A stretch of DNA of 64,000 bases from Pasteurellaceae bacterium Macca (GTDB lineage: Bacteria > Pseudomonadota > Gammaproteobacteria > Enterobacterales > Pasteurellaceae): positions 558,001-622,000 of the forward strand of contig LVZB01000001.1 of the NCBI GenBank assembly GCA_023101485.1, written 5' to 3'. Below, in pieces: positions 46,011-55,339 of this stretch. The notes below the pieces were generated by a model, which saw only the letters and a program-made list of their open reading frames with translations, had not been told where the DNA came from and made no database searches. The translations under genes were made by a program, and so were the position numbers. How positions within the stretch are numbered: the first letter of the stretch is position 1; each line of letters begins with the position of its first letter.

Positions 46011-46260
46011 CGTTTATCTATTTTTGATTATATTTTCACTTATAAAAATCATCCTAAATTCAATATCGAAAAGACAACAAATAGATTAGAAAGGTTATTT
46101 AGCAAAATTAAAAAATTTAAATAAGCACAACGGATTAAAAAAGTGATATAAAATTTTTTTAAATAAAAAGATCCGCTAACATTCTAGAAAAATAAATATT
46201 AGCAACACTTTGTTCATTTGAAATAATTTTGGCTGGTTCAGCAACAAATTTGCCTATTGC
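46011..46260. other. A/T-rich noncoding stretch with possible coding debris
   Basis: There is no intact gene. A minus-strand open stretch (46159-46263) reads AEPAKIISNEQSVANIYFSR and could be debris of an FHA-like protein, but it is only 34 codons. The rest is A/T-rich with no motif I can support. It lies between the cassette array and a decayed insertion-sequence end. Confidence 0.4.
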
Positions 46261-46394
46261 TCCCTAAAGCGCATTTTGCACTTTATTTGGAAGAATGTGA
46301 ATAGCGTTTTAATCACACTAACTTGGAAAGAGATAATTTCGTTTTTAAAAGAATAAGTTAAAGGGGCTGTTTGCTAGTTATCTAGGACAGCCCC
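46261..46394 (+). mobile_element. Decayed 3' end of an IS1016-like (IS1595-family) element
   Basis: Plus-strand sequence aligns by eye with the end of the intact transposase gene at 13941: PKAHFALYLEECE, then a stop where the intact copy has Trp, then RFNHTNLE. It is followed by the terminal repeat GTTATCTAGGACAGCCCC at 46377-46394, identical to the intact element's end. The 5' part and other terminal repeat are missing, and small indels are present. Homology may begin about 15-20 bp further left. Confidence 0.82.
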
Positions 46395-46449
46395 TAAAAG
46401 GTTTCTTAATTTTAATCGTTTTAGTCGTTCACGATACCCTTCTATGGGT

Positions 46450-47178
46450 TTAATGCATATACAAGCCACCATTGACGTGAATGGTTTCTCCGGTGATATA
46501 ACCAGCATCTTCTGAGGCTAAAAACGCAACGGCTTTGGCAATATCTTTTGGCGAACCTAATTGCCCTGCTGGCACTTGGCTTAAAATAGCTTGTTTTTGT
46601 TCGTCAGTGAGTTCTTCTGTCATATCTGTTGCGATAAAGCCCGGTGCAACAACATTCACCGTAATACCACGGGAAGCCACTTCTTTAGCAAGCGCTTTGG
46701 AGAAACCGACTAAGCCAGCTTTGGCAGCGCAGTAGTTAGTTTGACCGGGGTTCCCCATTGAACCGACCACAGAACCAATCGTGATGATACGCCCGAAGCG
46801 TTTTTTCATCATGGAACGTAACATCGCTTTGGATAAGCGATAAACGGAAGTGAGGTTCGTTTGGAGAATATCAAACCACTCGTCATCTTTCATTCGCATT
46901 AACAGGTTATCACGGGTAATCCCTGCGTTATTGACAAGAACATCAATATCACCAAATTCGGCTTTAATTTGTGTGAGGACTTGATCAATAGACTGTTCAT
47001 CTGCCACGTTAAGGACTAAGCCTTTCCCTTTTTCGCCTAAATAGGCTGAAATGCTTTCCGCCCCTTTTTCAGAGGTTGCCGTACCGATAACAAAAGCGCC
47101 TTTTGCGACAAACTCTTCCGCAATGGCTCTGCCAATACCACGGGTTGCCCCTGTAACTAATACAATTTTATTTTCCAT
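46450..47178 (-). CDS. fabG: 3-oxoacyl-[acyl-carrier-protein] reductase FabG
   Basis: The enzyme carries out NADPH-dependent reduction of beta-ketoacyl-ACP in fatty-acid elongation. The 242-residue short-chain dehydrogenase has TGATRGIGRAIAEEF (cofactor, 10-24), NNAGITRDNLLMRMKDDEW, catalytic Ser in IGSVVGSMGNPGQ, Tyr and Lys in NYCAAKAG (about 149-156), and VAPGFIATDMT. It lies 70 nt after fabD. No acpP follows; the decayed IS end begins within 60 bp of the stop. Confidence 0.97.
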   Translation of the reverse strand: MENKIVLVTGATRGIGRAIAEEFVAKGAFVIGTATSEKGAESISAYLGEKGKGLVLNVADEQSIDQVLTQIKAEFGDIDVLVNNAGITRDNLLMRMKDDEWFDILQTNLTSVYRLSKAMLRSMMKKRFGRIITIGSVVGSMGNPGQTNYCAAKAGLVGFSKALAKEVASRGITVNVVAPGFIATDMTEELTDEQKQAILSQVPAGQLGSPKDIAKAVAFLASEDAGYITGETIHVNGGLYMH

Positions 47179-47248
47179 AATGTTTCCTTAATTGGGAATC
47201 CTTTAAATGGTATAAAGGATTTCTCATAAATGTGAATAAACGTTGATC

Positions 47249-48184
47249 TTAAAACTCAACTGCGGTTAATGATGCCACATCATTCACCGCTTGGGCAGAA
47301 AGTTCTTTGCGAATACGGCTTGTCAAACCAGTCAGCACTTTACCCGGCCCGATTTCATAAATGTGCGTAATGCCTTCATTGCCCATTTTTTCGATAATTT
47401 CTGTCCAACGCACAGGGCTATAAAGCTGGCGAACGAGGGCAAGACGAATCGCCGAGGCCTTTTGCTCCACCACGACATCCACATTATTGATCACTGGAAT
47501 TTGCGGGGCATTGAACGTCATCTGGACTAAGGCTTCCGCTAATTTATCCGCTGCTGGCTTCATCAATTCACAATGTGAAGGCACGCTCACGGCTAAAGGT
47601 AATGCCCGTTTAGCCCCCGCAGATTTACACAATTCAGCGGCTTTTTCGGCGGCGGTTTTCGTGCCAGCAATCACCACTTGACCCGGTGAGTTGAAATTCA
47701 CCGCAGAAACAATCTCGCCGGTTAATTGTTGTGCTTCAGCACAGGCATTGATAATGGCTTCATTGTCTAAACCGATAATGGCATACATTGCCCCACTACC
47801 GGCAGGAACGGCTTGTTGCATCAATTCGCCCCGTAGTTCGACTAATTTAACCGCCTGTTGAAAATCTAATACGCCGGCACAAACGAGGGCAGAATATTCC
47901 CCTAAGCTATGACCTGCCATCACCGCTGGTTGCTGTTGGGGAAATTTTTCCTGCCAAACACGGAAAAGTGCCACCGAAGCCGCTAATAATGCCGGTTGAG
48001 TACGTTGGGTTTGCCCAAGATCTTCTGCACTGCCGTTTTGCACTAAATCCCAAAGATCGTAGCCAAGTACTTCGCTTGCCTGTTGGAAAGTCTGTTCCAC
48101 AATCGGGAATTGGGGGGCAAGATCGGCAAGCATACCCACAGCCTGTGAGCCTTGTCCGGGGAAAACCATCGCAAATATTGACAT
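47249..48184 (-). CDS. fabD: Malonyl-CoA:ACP transacylase FabD
   Basis: The enzyme loads malonyl units onto acyl carrier protein. The 311 residues show FPGQGSQAVGML at 9-20, the nucleophile elbow GHSLGEYSALVCAG with Ser at about 92, and the catalytic His in VSVPSHCELMKPAA at about 200. Oriented with fabG downstream on minus. fabH, commonly upstream in gammaproteobacteria, is not adjacent; a GNAT gene lies there instead. Confidence 0.96.
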   Translation of the reverse strand: MSIFAMVFPGQGSQAVGMLADLAPQFPIVEQTFQQASEVLGYDLWDLVQNGSAEDLGQTQRTQPALLAASVALFRVWQEKFPQQQPAVMAGHSLGEYSALVCAGVLDFQQAVKLVELRGELMQQAVPAGSGAMYAIIGLDNEAIINACAEAQQLTGEIVSAVNFNSPGQVVIAGTKTAAEKAAELCKSAGAKRALPLAVSVPSHCELMKPAADKLAEALVQMTFNAPQIPVINNVDVVVEQKASAIRLALVRQLYSPVRWTEIIEKMGNEGITHIYEIGPGKVLTGLTSRIRKELSAQAVNDVASLTAVEF

Positions 48185-48221
48185 TGTTTGTTCCTTCTAA
48201 ATAAGTGTGTAAATAGTTAAG

Positions 48222-48851
48222 TTAATCTCTGGTGTAATCTTGATGTAAAAAGCGAGCATAGCGTCCGATACTTCGCCAACCTAAGCTATGGTATAACCCT
48301 TTACCCTGCTCGCTAGCACAGAGTAACCCTTGGTGAATCCCACGGGAAGTCGCATCAAGTGTGAGTAACGCCATAACCTGTGTGGCAAAGCCTTGCCGTT
48401 GGTAAGCGGGTGCGGTGGCAATGCGGTCAAAAATAGCATACTCGCCATAATAGGCGATCTGCCCACTGCATACCAATTCCCCCTGTGGGGATAAAATTTT
48501 CACCATAAATACATCAGGGCGAGTTTCATGCGCCACCACAAAATTCGGCGGTAAATTAACCCCTTGTGGGGTGAGATTCAGGTGAATCATCATCGTGGCT
48601 TCTAAGGCAAATCGCCAGCCCTTTGGCGGGGCTAAGCTATCTTCAAAATAACTCACGCAGAGGTAATCTTTGGGCGAAAGCCACGTGACTGCCTGTTCCA
48701 GGTTATCAGGGCTAACCAGAAGGAGCTCCTTATTGCGTTTGCCATCGTTTATGTCAAACAGATAACCATTAGGCACAACATCCACCTGCGTGATTTCGCG
48801 AGATTTTATCCAGCCATAAAGCCAGTTTTGCCAAAAATCAGAATGAATCAT
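48222..48851 (-). CDS. GNAT-family N-acetyltransferase
   Basis: The 209-residue protein has an N-terminal extension and a C-terminal GNAT domain (about 105-205). Its acetyl-CoA motif A lies in FDRIATAPAYQRQGFATQVM (QRQGFA) and motif B in LYHSLGWRSIGRYARF. The substrate is unknown. It lies between queH and fabD on minus with short gaps and may be co-transcribed with either. Confidence 0.85.
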   Translation of the reverse strand: MIHSDFWQNWLYGWIKSREITQVDVVPNGYLFDINDGKRNKELLLVSPDNLEQAVTWLSPKDYLCVSYFEDSLAPPKGWRFALEATMMIHLNLTPQGVNLPPNFVVAHETRPDVFMVKILSPQGELVCSGQIAYYGEYAIFDRIATAPAYQRQGFATQVMALLTLDATSRGIHQGLLCASEQGKGLYHSLGWRSIGRYARFLHQDYTRD

Positions 48852-48872
48852 CTGCCCCTCCTCAGGCTAAGT

Positions 48873-49598
48873 TTAATCGGGTGAATAGTATAATTTGCCG
48901 ATTTCAATCCGTTGGCGACCCGTTTCTAACCGCCATTTATTACTATCTCGTAGGGAATAAATACAACCGCAGTACTCTTGTTGGTAGAATCGCTCACGTT
49001 TGCTGATTTCGATCATCCGCTGTGAACCACCGCCTTTACGCCAGTTGTAATCCCAATAGACCACATCATCATAAGGCTCGGCAGCACGGTGCCCACAGCC
49101 ATTAATTTGATTCATATCTTTCCAGCGAGAAATGCCAAGGCAACTGGTAAATACCGGAAAGCCATTTTCGTGGGCATATTTTGCCGTTTTCTCAAAACGC
49201 ATATCAAAGCACATCGTACAACGAACGCCACGTTCAGGCTCCCATTCCATTCCTTCGGCTTTTTTAAACCATTCCTTGCGGTCGTTCTCATAATCATCAT
49301 CGACATCAATAAACGGAATTCCCCATTTTTCGGCAAAGCGGATATTTTCCTCTTTACGCAAAAGATACTCTTTTAACGGGTGAATGTTCGGGTTGTAGAA
49401 ATAGATCGTAAATTCAATCCCCGAGGCATGAATAGCTTCCATCACTTCCCCTGAACAAGGCGCACAGCAAGAGTGGAGTAGCAATTTGTTATGCCCATTA
49501 GGGAGGGATAATTTCTCCCGTACAAAAGGCGCGTTGGGATCTTTGCCCTTACGGGTGAGTTTTTTTCGTGGTGGTGTTGAGTTAAGTGGTTCTGTCAT
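48873..49598 (-). CDS. queH: Epoxyqueuosine reductase QueH
   Basis: The enzyme performs the last step of queuosine tRNA modification, reducing epoxyqueuosine; it is the non-QueG, non-B12 type. The 241 residues carry metal-binding cysteine motifs [11 protein letters not shown] near 42, [11 protein letters not shown] near 122 and a C-terminal YCGCIYSL near 214, as in the former DUF208 family. It lies 22 nt before the GNAT gene. The start region is rich in Lys/Arg. Confidence 0.92.
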   Translation of the reverse strand: MTEPLNSTPPRKKLTRKGKDPNAPFVREKLSLPNGHNKLLLHSCCAPCSGEVMEAIHASGIEFTIYFYNPNIHPLKEYLLRKEENIRFAEKWGIPFIDVDDDYENDRKEWFKKAEGMEWEPERGVRCTMCFDMRFEKTAKYAHENGFPVFTSCLGISRWKDMNQINGCGHRAAEPYDDVVYWDYNWRKGGGSQRMIEISKRERFYQQEYCGCIYSLRDSNKWRLETGRQRIEIGKLYYSPD

Positions 49599-49692
49599 GG
49601 CTAATTGAGTGTAATAAGAATATGAACAAAAAAAGGAAAAAAAATGACCGCTTGTTCAAGCACTTAGGGGCATTTTTTTCTTAAAAAAGGGC

Positions 49693-50685
49693 TTAATAAT
49701 CCCGTTCTACCGATAAATACGCCAACGAAACCAAGGCGGTTTTGTAATCGCTCTCGGGCAAAATGGCAATGGCATCGACTGCTTTTTGTGCTTCGGCTTT
49801 GGCTCGGCTCATCACATAATCGAGGGAACGATGCTGCGCCATAATGGCGAGGATTTCATCCAGTGCCTCACGCTTTCCGCCTTCTTCAATCGCCGTGCGA
49901 ATCAGGGCAGATTGTTCGGCATTGCCTTGGTGCATTGCATGGAGAAGCGGTAAGGTAGGCTTGCCTTCGGCTAAATCATCACCAATATTTTTGCCTAACT
50001 GCTCGGCGTTCGCGCTGTAATCAAGTACATCATCGACAAGCTGAAAAGCAGTGCCTAAATAACGACCATAAGCCTGTAAAGCATCAATCTGTGTAGAATT
50101 AGCCCCTGCCACAATGGCAGCACATTGCGCAGCTGCTTCAAATAAACGGGCAGTTTTGCTGTAAATGACCTGCATATAGCTCGCTTCTGTGGTATTGGGG
50201 TCATTCACATTCATCAGCTGTTGAACTTCCCCCTCGGCGAGAACATTGGTGGTATCAGACATCACCTTCAACACATCAAGGGAGTTGAGGCTTGTCATCA
50301 TTTGAAAGGCTCGGGTATAGATAAAATCGCCCACAAGCACACTCGCTGCATTGCCAAAACGGGCATTGGCGGTTTCACGCCCACGGCGGAGATCGGATTC
50401 ATCGACCACATCGTCATGGAGTAGGGTCGCCGTGTGGATAAACTCCACAAAAGCGGCGCAAGTGATATGTTTATCCGCTTGCGTACTATTCACCCCTAAA
50501 GCATTGGCAGCTAATACTGCAATCAATGGGCGAATGCGTTTTCCACCACCGCTAATGATGTAATGCCCGAGTTGGTTAATTAGCACCACCTCGGAATTCA
50601 GCTGGGCAAGGATAGTGTTATCCACGGCTTCCATTTCGGTTTTAGCCAGGGTTGAAATCTGTTCGAGGGAGAATAGCATACTCAT
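49693..50685 (-). CDS. ispB: Octaprenyl diphosphate synthase IspB
   Basis: The enzyme builds the C40 side chain of quinones from FPP and IPP. The start at 50685 (MSMLFSLEQISTLAKTEMEA) is chosen because the frame further upstream runs into the grxA 3' region and is not family-like. The 330 residues have the first Asp-rich motif LLHDDVVDESDLRRGRETAN near 82 and the second VDDVLDYSANAEQLGKNIGD near 209. It provides the octaprenyl donor for MenA. Confidence 0.95.
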   Translation of the reverse strand: MSMLFSLEQISTLAKTEMEAVDNTILAQLNSEVVLINQLGHYIISGGGKRIRPLIAVLAANALGVNSTQADKHITCAAFVEFIHTATLLHDDVVDESDLRRGRETANARFGNAASVLVGDFIYTRAFQMMTSLNSLDVLKVMSDTTNVLAEGEVQQLMNVNDPNTTEASYMQVIYSKTARLFEAAAQCAAIVAGANSTQIDALQAYGRYLGTAFQLVDDVLDYSANAEQLGKNIGDDLAEGKPTLPLLHAMHQGNAEQSALIRTAIEEGGKREALDEILAIMAQHRSLDYVMSRAKAEAQKAVDAIAILPESDYKTALVSLAYLSVERDY

Positions 50686-50802
50686 TGTGTTATCTTTTAT
50701 AGGCAAATAAGGGCGGATTTTACCTGAATGTGGCATTTTCATCAAAGCAAGAATGCACAGAGCGGACAAGGGGAAAATAGAGAGAAAAATGGCGGATAAA
50801 AT

Positions 50803-50828
50803 AAAGGTTAGCATTTCTGCTAACCTTT
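50803..50828 (-). terminator. Terminator of grxA
   Basis: Perfect 10-bp stem AAAGGTTAGC/GCTAACCTTT with a 6-nt loop, just after the grxA stop on minus. The T-run on the minus side is short (TTTAT). Confidence 0.7.
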
Positions 50829-50842
50829 TGGAGGATAATGAA

Positions 50843-51106
50843 TTAAACCTCAATCCCAAACTTCGCTTTAACAAGGGCTTGGAAATCGGTGCAACCGCCA
50901 ACGTGTTCATTATCGAAAAAGATTTGTGGCACAGTCGCAACTGGCTTACCGACACGAGGTTCTAAATCTTCCTTGGAAATACCCTCGGCAACCATATCAA
51001 TAAATTTGAAATCGAAATCGCTTAATTCCCCTTTCATTTTCTCTGCAAGGGCTTTAGCACGAACACAGTAAGGGCAAGTTAAACGCCCATAAATTTCAAC
51101 AAACAT
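50843..51106 (-). CDS. grxA: Glutaredoxin GrxA
   Basis: This is a class I dithiol glutaredoxin that reduces disulfides with glutathione. The start at 51106 (MFVEIYGRLTCPYCVRAKAL) follows GGAG; an ATG nine codons earlier is unlikely. The 87 residues contain the CPYC active site (11-14), the cis-Pro TVPQIFFDNEHVGG segment and GGCTDF. Closest to E. coli Grx1 in size and motifs. An extra Cys follows the GG motif. Confidence 0.93.
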   Translation of the reverse strand: MFVEIYGRLTCPYCVRAKALAEKMKGELSDFDFKFIDMVAEGISKEDLEPRVGKPVATVPQIFFDNEHVGGCTDFQALVKAKFGIEV

Positions 51107-51174
51107 CTTATTTCTCCTTTGAAAATTGCTCAAACAAGCGGTCGGATTTTAACAAAATTTTGCTAAAAGCCAAG

Positions 51175-51714
51175 CTATTGCACCATTTGGTTTACCACCT
51201 GCATAAAACCGTCCGCCGTGGCATAAACCCCTTCTTTGCCTTGGGCTTTTAAAATCATATCGGACAATTCCCGAAATGCCCCTTTACCGCCCTCTTGTTT
51301 TAAGACTAAATCTGCTTGGCATTTGATGTAATCAAAAGCATCGCCAACCGCAACGGCTAAGCCACAAATTTCAAAGGCGGGAAGGTCGAGGGTGTCGTCC
51401 CCTAAAAACGCCGTTTCCTCTGGCGTTACATTCGCCGCTGCCATTAAATCAAGGCAGGCTTGGCGTTTTGACATTTTACCCAGTTGGAAAAGCGGAATAC
51501 CTAAATCTTGGATTCTACGGCGAAGAATCGGTGTATCGCCCCCGGAAAGCACCGCCACTTGAATGCCACAAGCGAGTAGCATTTTGATGCCTAAACCGTC
51601 TTTCACATTAAAATATTTTAACGCTTCACCATTTTCACTGTAATAAAGACTGCCATCAGTGAGTACGCCATCCACATCGGTGATCACTAATTTGATTTTT
51701 GAGAGGGAATTCAT
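51175..51714 (-). CDS. kdsC: 3-deoxy-D-manno-octulosonate 8-phosphate phosphatase KdsC
   Basis: This HAD phosphatase releases Kdo from Kdo-8-phosphate for the lipid A-Kdo core. The 179 residues show the nucleophile motif LVITDVDGVLTDGSL (Asp at about 13 and 15), LSGGDTPILRRRIQDLGI and the C-terminal AFLGDDTLDLPAFEICGLAV metal motif. It is divergent from yggS, with about 70 bp between the starts. Confidence 0.94.
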   Translation of the reverse strand: MNSLSKIKLVITDVDGVLTDGSLYYSENGEALKYFNVKDGLGIKMLLACGIQVAVLSGGDTPILRRRIQDLGIPLFQLGKMSKRQACLDLMAAANVTPEETAFLGDDTLDLPAFEICGLAVAVGDAFDYIKCQADLVLKQEGGKGAFRELSDMILKAQGKEGVYATADGFMQVVNQMVQ

Positions 51715-51782
51715 TGGGTTTCCTTGATTTTGTAAAGAGGGGGATTTATTATGCCGAGCATTATAGCCTTTTGGAATGCGTT

Positions 51783-52466
51783 ATGTCGATTGCACAAAAT
51801 CTCACAAATATTCTCGAACAAATTCAACAACTTAGCCAAGAAGCACAGCGTCCAGAGGGGGCAGTTTCGTTACTTGCGGTGAGTAAAACAAAACCCATTT
51901 CCGCCATTGAGGAAGCGATCCGAGCAGGGCAAAAAGCCTTTGGGGAGAATTATGTACAAGAAGGGGTCGAAAAAGTACAACACTTTGCCAATGTGCAAGA
52001 TTTAGAATGGCATTTCATTGGGCTGTTGCAATCGAACAAAACTCGCCTCGTGGCGGAGCATTTCCATTGGGTGCAAACCCTTGACCGTGTAAAAATTGCC
52101 CAACGTTTAAATGAACAACGCCCCCTTTCAAAAGGGAAATTAAATGTGCTGATTCAAATCAACATCAGCGATGAAGCAAGCAAATCGGGCATTTCGCCGA
52201 CTGACATGCTCCCTTTCGCCCGTGAGATTCAGCAATTTCCAAACCTCAAATTACGGGGTTTAATGGCAATTCCGAAGCCCGAAAGCACCCCCGAAGCACA
52301 AAAAATTGCCCTTGCCCAAATGCAACAGCTCTTTTTACAACTTCAAGAGCAGTTTGAGGGGATTGATACCCTTTCAATGGGAATGTCTGATGATATGCCC
52401 ACGGCGATTGCCTGTGGTTCAACGATGGTCCGCATCGGCACAGCTATCTTTGGGGCAAGAAGTTAA
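51783..52466 (+). CDS. yggS: PLP homeostasis protein YggS/PLPBP
   Basis: This is a single-domain PLP-binding protein that buffers pyridoxal phosphate; it has no known catalysis. ATG 51783 (MSIAQNLTNILEQIQQLSQE) is preferred to the long frame overlapping kdsC. The 227 residues have LLAVSKTKPISAIEEAI with the PLP Lys at about 36-38, FGENYVQEG, WHFIGLLQSNKTR and LSMGMSDDMPTAIACGSTMV. It ends at a good terminator. Confidence 0.93.
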   Translation: MSIAQNLTNILEQIQQLSQEAQRPEGAVSLLAVSKTKPISAIEEAIRAGQKAFGENYVQEGVEKVQHFANVQDLEWHFIGLLQSNKTRLVAEHFHWVQTLDRVKIAQRLNEQRPLSKGKLNVLIQINISDEASKSGISPTDMLPFAREIQQFPNLKLRGLMAIPKPESTPEAQKIALAQMQQLFLQLQEQFEGIDTLSMGMSDDMPTAIACGSTMVRIGTAIFGARS

Positions 52467-52485
52467 ACCCAAACGCCGAAAAAAC

Positions 52486-52511
52486 AAAACGGAAGCCATT
52501 GGCTTCCGTTT
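52486..52511. terminator. Terminator between convergent yggS and infA
   Basis: Stem AAACGGAAGCC/GGCTTCCGTTT with a 3-nt loop. A-rich before and T-rich after, so it can work for both strands. Confidence 0.88.
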
Positions 52512-52524
52512 CTGTTGGCAAGCA

Positions 52525-52743
<219 letters not shown>

Positions 52744-52830
52744 TTATTCCTCTTTGAGTTGCTAGTTTAGTTTAAGTATGCCCTTGGGCAAAAACGGGCG
52801 ATATTATACCCTGACTTGCCCGAATTACAA

Positions 52831-53487
52831 TCATTTACGCCGAAAAGCACGGCGACGGGAATGAAAACGTGCCGTTTGTGTTTTCTTTTGGGGGGCGATT
52901 TCGGTATTTCCACCACGATTGACCACCACTGTTGGATGACGCATTCCATAAAAACAGCTGACCGCCAATCCGCCAGCTAAAAAGAGAATCACTAATTCGC
53001 CATAAAGCAGATGAAACAAGGAATTCACTTTACTTTGGGTCGTTTGCCCATACTGCATATCAAAGGTGATCCGCAGAAAACCGATTAACCCATCGGGGGT
53101 CACAATCGGCTCTACGATCTGTTGGGTACTTGACTTTTGTGTGGCGGAGTGACGACTCAACGGCTGGGCATTATGGCTTTGAGCGAGCAGATGCCCCGAG
53201 GCAGAATAGAGGTTAGCATCGATCACAAAATCTTCTTTAGCGAAGGTATCAAGGGCTTCGACTAATTCTTCCGATTGGGTATTTTTCAGCAATAAAATAG
53301 AAAAAAGTCTTGCCTGCTGGCGCACCAAAAGATGGGATAAATTAGACACCTGATTCAAACTAGCTAGTTGTGAACCGACTTTAAATTGATTTACCCCATC
53401 TAAGATCAACCCCACAATGGCGACACAAATCAGCATAATCAAAGCAAATAAGCTACTTTTCAGGGCTTTTTCTCGTGTGATATACAT
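52831..53487 (-). CDS. YtjB/AhpA (Smp)-type membrane protein
   Basis: The 218-residue protein begins MYITREKALKSSLFALIMLI with one transmembrane helix (about 12-33). A periplasmic domain of about 130 residues follows, then a second helix (about 168-188, LLYGELVILFLAGGLAVSCF) and a basic cytoplasmic tail (HSRRRAFRRK). Size, topology and divergent placement next to serB match E. coli YtjB (Smp). The start at 53487 is chosen because the upstream frame covers an uptake sequence and lacks family-like residues. The role is unknown. Confidence 0.8.
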   Translation of the reverse strand: MYITREKALKSSLFALIMLICVAIVGLILDGVNQFKVGSQLASLNQVSNLSHLLVRQQARLFSILLLKNTQSEELVEALDTFAKEDFVIDANLYSASGHLLAQSHNAQPLSRHSATQKSSTQQIVEPIVTPDGLIGFLRITFDMQYGQTTQSKVNSLFHLLYGELVILFLAGGLAVSCFYGMRHPTVVVNRGGNTEIAPQKKTQTARFHSRRRAFRRK

Positions 53488-53645
53488 AAATTCCTCAATA
53501 CCCCTGATTTCTGGGGGAATACAAGCGGTCGATTTTAGCTTGAAATTTGTTAGGAGGGAAGTTAAAAGCCGAGGGCGATTTTTTGCTTGCAGTTTAACGG
53601 AATGTTTATAGACTATCGGCACCATTTACTGCCCATTTCATCACC

Positions 53646-54521
53646 ATGCAAAACCACTTTTTTATTTACGGCAAAACGCTCTCCACCTCACAAATCGCCC
53701 AGTTTAGCCAACAAACGGCAACGGAATTAGTTGGCACAGGTGATTATCTTGACTACCAAATCGCTTTTTTTCGGGGCAATATCACCCCCGCAGCGAGGCA
53801 ATTCGCCGCCCAATTACAGGTAGATATCAGCACCCTGGATATTACGCCAAACCTTGCACAGCCAGGTTTGTTGTTAATGGATATGGATTCCACGGCCATT
53901 AAAATCGAATGTATTGATGAGATAGCCAAACTCGCCGGCACCGGGGAGATGGTTTCTGCCATTACCGCTAGCGCCATGCGTGGAGAGCTTGATTTTGAAC
54001 AAAGCTTACGGCAACGTGTTGCTACCCTTGAAAAGGCGTCGGAGGCGATTTTACAGCAAGTCCGCCAAAACCTCCCGTTAATGGACGGTTTTGAACAGAT
54101 GGTCGCCCTTTTAAAACAACAGGGTTGGAAACTGGCGATTGCCTCTGGTGGTTTTGACTATTTCGCCGATTATTTGAAAGAAAAATATGGTTTAGATCGC
54201 GCTTATGCGAATCAACTTGAAATCACAGAAGGCAAAATCACCGGCAAGGTGCTAGGCAAAGTGGTGGATGCCCAATATAAAGCCGACACCTTGAAACAAT
54301 TAGCCACCGAATTTGCGATTCCACCCCAGCAATGGGTAGCCGTCGGTGACGGTGCAAACGATCTACCGATGTTAGCCACCGCTAGCCTAGGCGTTGCCCT
54401 TCACGCCAAACCCAAAGTACAAGCGCAGGCAAAATTTGTGGTAAACTTTGGCGATTTAACGGCATTAGTGTTGTTATTAAATGCCGAAACCCTGTTTAAT
54501 CAATTTGTTCAGCAACAATAA
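53646..54521 (+). CDS. serB: Phosphoserine phosphatase SerB
   Basis: The enzyme catalyses the last step of serine biosynthesis. The 291-residue HAD enzyme has its nucleophile motif [20 protein letters not shown] near 77-96 (Asp-x-Asp-Ser-Thr), [20 protein letters not shown] as motif II and [20 protein letters not shown] as motif III. The N-terminal domain is shorter than a classic ACT domain. It is followed 11 nt later by yajQ. Confidence 0.95.
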   Translation: MQNHFFIYGKTLSTSQIAQFSQQTATELVGTGDYLDYQIAFFRGNITPAARQFAAQLQVDISTLDITPNLAQPGLLLMDMDSTAIKIECIDEIAKLAGTGEMVSAITASAMRGELDFEQSLRQRVATLEKASEAILQQVRQNLPLMDGFEQMVALLKQQGWKLAIASGGFDYFADYLKEKYGLDRAYANQLEITEGKITGKVLGKVVDAQYKADTLKQLATEFAIPPQQWVAVGDGANDLPMLATASLGVALHAKPKVQAQAKFVVNFGDLTALVLLLNAETLFNQFVQQQ

Positions 54522-54532
54522 GGAAAAATAAT

Positions 54533-55024
54533 ATGCCTTCTTTTGATATTGTGTCAGAAATTACCCTACACGAAGTCCGCAATGCGGTCGAAAATGCGAA
54601 CCGTGTTCTCTCCACCCGTTACGATTTCCGCGGAGTGGAAGCCCTCATCGAATTAAACGAAAAAAATGAAACCATTAAAGTGACTACGGAATCTGATTTC
54701 CAATTAGAACAGTTAATGGAAATCCTCATCGGGGCTTGCATTAAGCGTGATATTGACAGCACCTCCCTTGATATTCCCACAGAAAGCGAACATAGTGGCA
54801 AACTTTATAGCAAAGAAGTGAAGCTCAAACAGGGTATCGAAACGGATATGGCGAAGAAAATCACAAAACTCATCAAAGATGCCAAAATGAAGGTACAAAC
54901 CCAAATTCAAGGCGATCAAGTGCGTGTAACGGGGAAATCCCGAGATGATTTACAAGCCGTGATTCAACTTGTCAAAGGGGCGGAATTAGGGCAACCGTTC
55001 CAATTTAATAACTTCCGCGACTAG
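54533..55024 (+). CDS. yajQ: YajQ family nucleotide-binding protein
   Basis: This is a 163-residue UPF0234 protein with tandem ferredoxin-like folds. The sequence [40 protein letters not shown] and [16 protein letters not shown] is typical. Xanthomonas YajQ binds cyclic di-GMP, while the role in Pasteurellaceae is unknown. It is co-transcribed with serB (11-nt gap, AAGGAAAA site). An uptake sequence lies just downstream at 55043. Confidence 0.93.
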   Translation: MPSFDIVSEITLHEVRNAVENANRVLSTRYDFRGVEALIELNEKNETIKVTTESDFQLEQLMEILIGACIKRDIDSTSLDIPTESEHSGKLYSKEVKLKQGIETDMAKKITKLIKDAKMKVQTQIQGDQVRVTGKSRDDLQAVIQLVKGAELGQPFQFNNFRD

Positions 55025-55180
55025 CCCGATTTTTGGGGAAAAACAAGCGGTCGATTTTTAACAAAAATTTGCACTGAAAACCTAAGCCTATGAAAAGTTT
55101 AGGTTTTATTCATTAAAATAGTAAAAATACGCCGTTTTGTTTAGATACTCAACAAATAAGATTTTTTTTCGAAAAAGCGT

Positions 55181-55208
55181 TTGACATATTTTTAGAAGCG
55201 AGTAATAT
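55181..55208 (+). promoter_or_regulatory. Promoter of the tRNA cluster
   Basis: A perfect -35 TTGACA (55181-55186), a 16-bp spacer and -10 TAATAT (55203-55208) lie 24 bp before the first tRNA. The G/C-rich stretch after the -10 (GCACGCCC) is typical of stable-RNA promoters under stringent control. Confidence 0.85.
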
Positions 55209-55231
55209 GCACGCCCACAGACACAGTGAGT

Positions 55232-55326
55232 GGTGAGATGGCCGAGCAGGCTGAAGGCGCTCCCCTGCTAAGGGAGTATAGGGTTAAAAAGCTCTATCGA
55301 GGGTTCGAATCCCTCTCTCACCGCCA
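55232..55326 (+). tRNA. tRNA-Ser (GCU anticodon)
   Basis: Class II tRNA, 95 nt with encoded CCA. Acceptor GGTGAGA pairs with TCTCACC. The anticodon loop is CTGCTAA (anticodon GCT), there is a long variable arm, and the T-loop is GGTTCGAATCC. It decodes AGC/AGU. Confidence 0.95.
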
Positions 55327-55339
55327 TTTACTTTATCAG

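Noticed and set aside
46363-46394. Miniature element or both terminal repeats of an IS joined directly (GGGGCTGT...ACAGCCCC)
   Set aside because: The left GGGGCTGT aligns with the diverged end of the transposase frame just before its stop, so only one terminal repeat is present.
49693-50955. Longer IspB with a 90-residue N-terminal extension
   Set aside because: The extra frame overlaps the grxA 3' end and terminator and has no family similarity; ATG 50685 gives the usual length.
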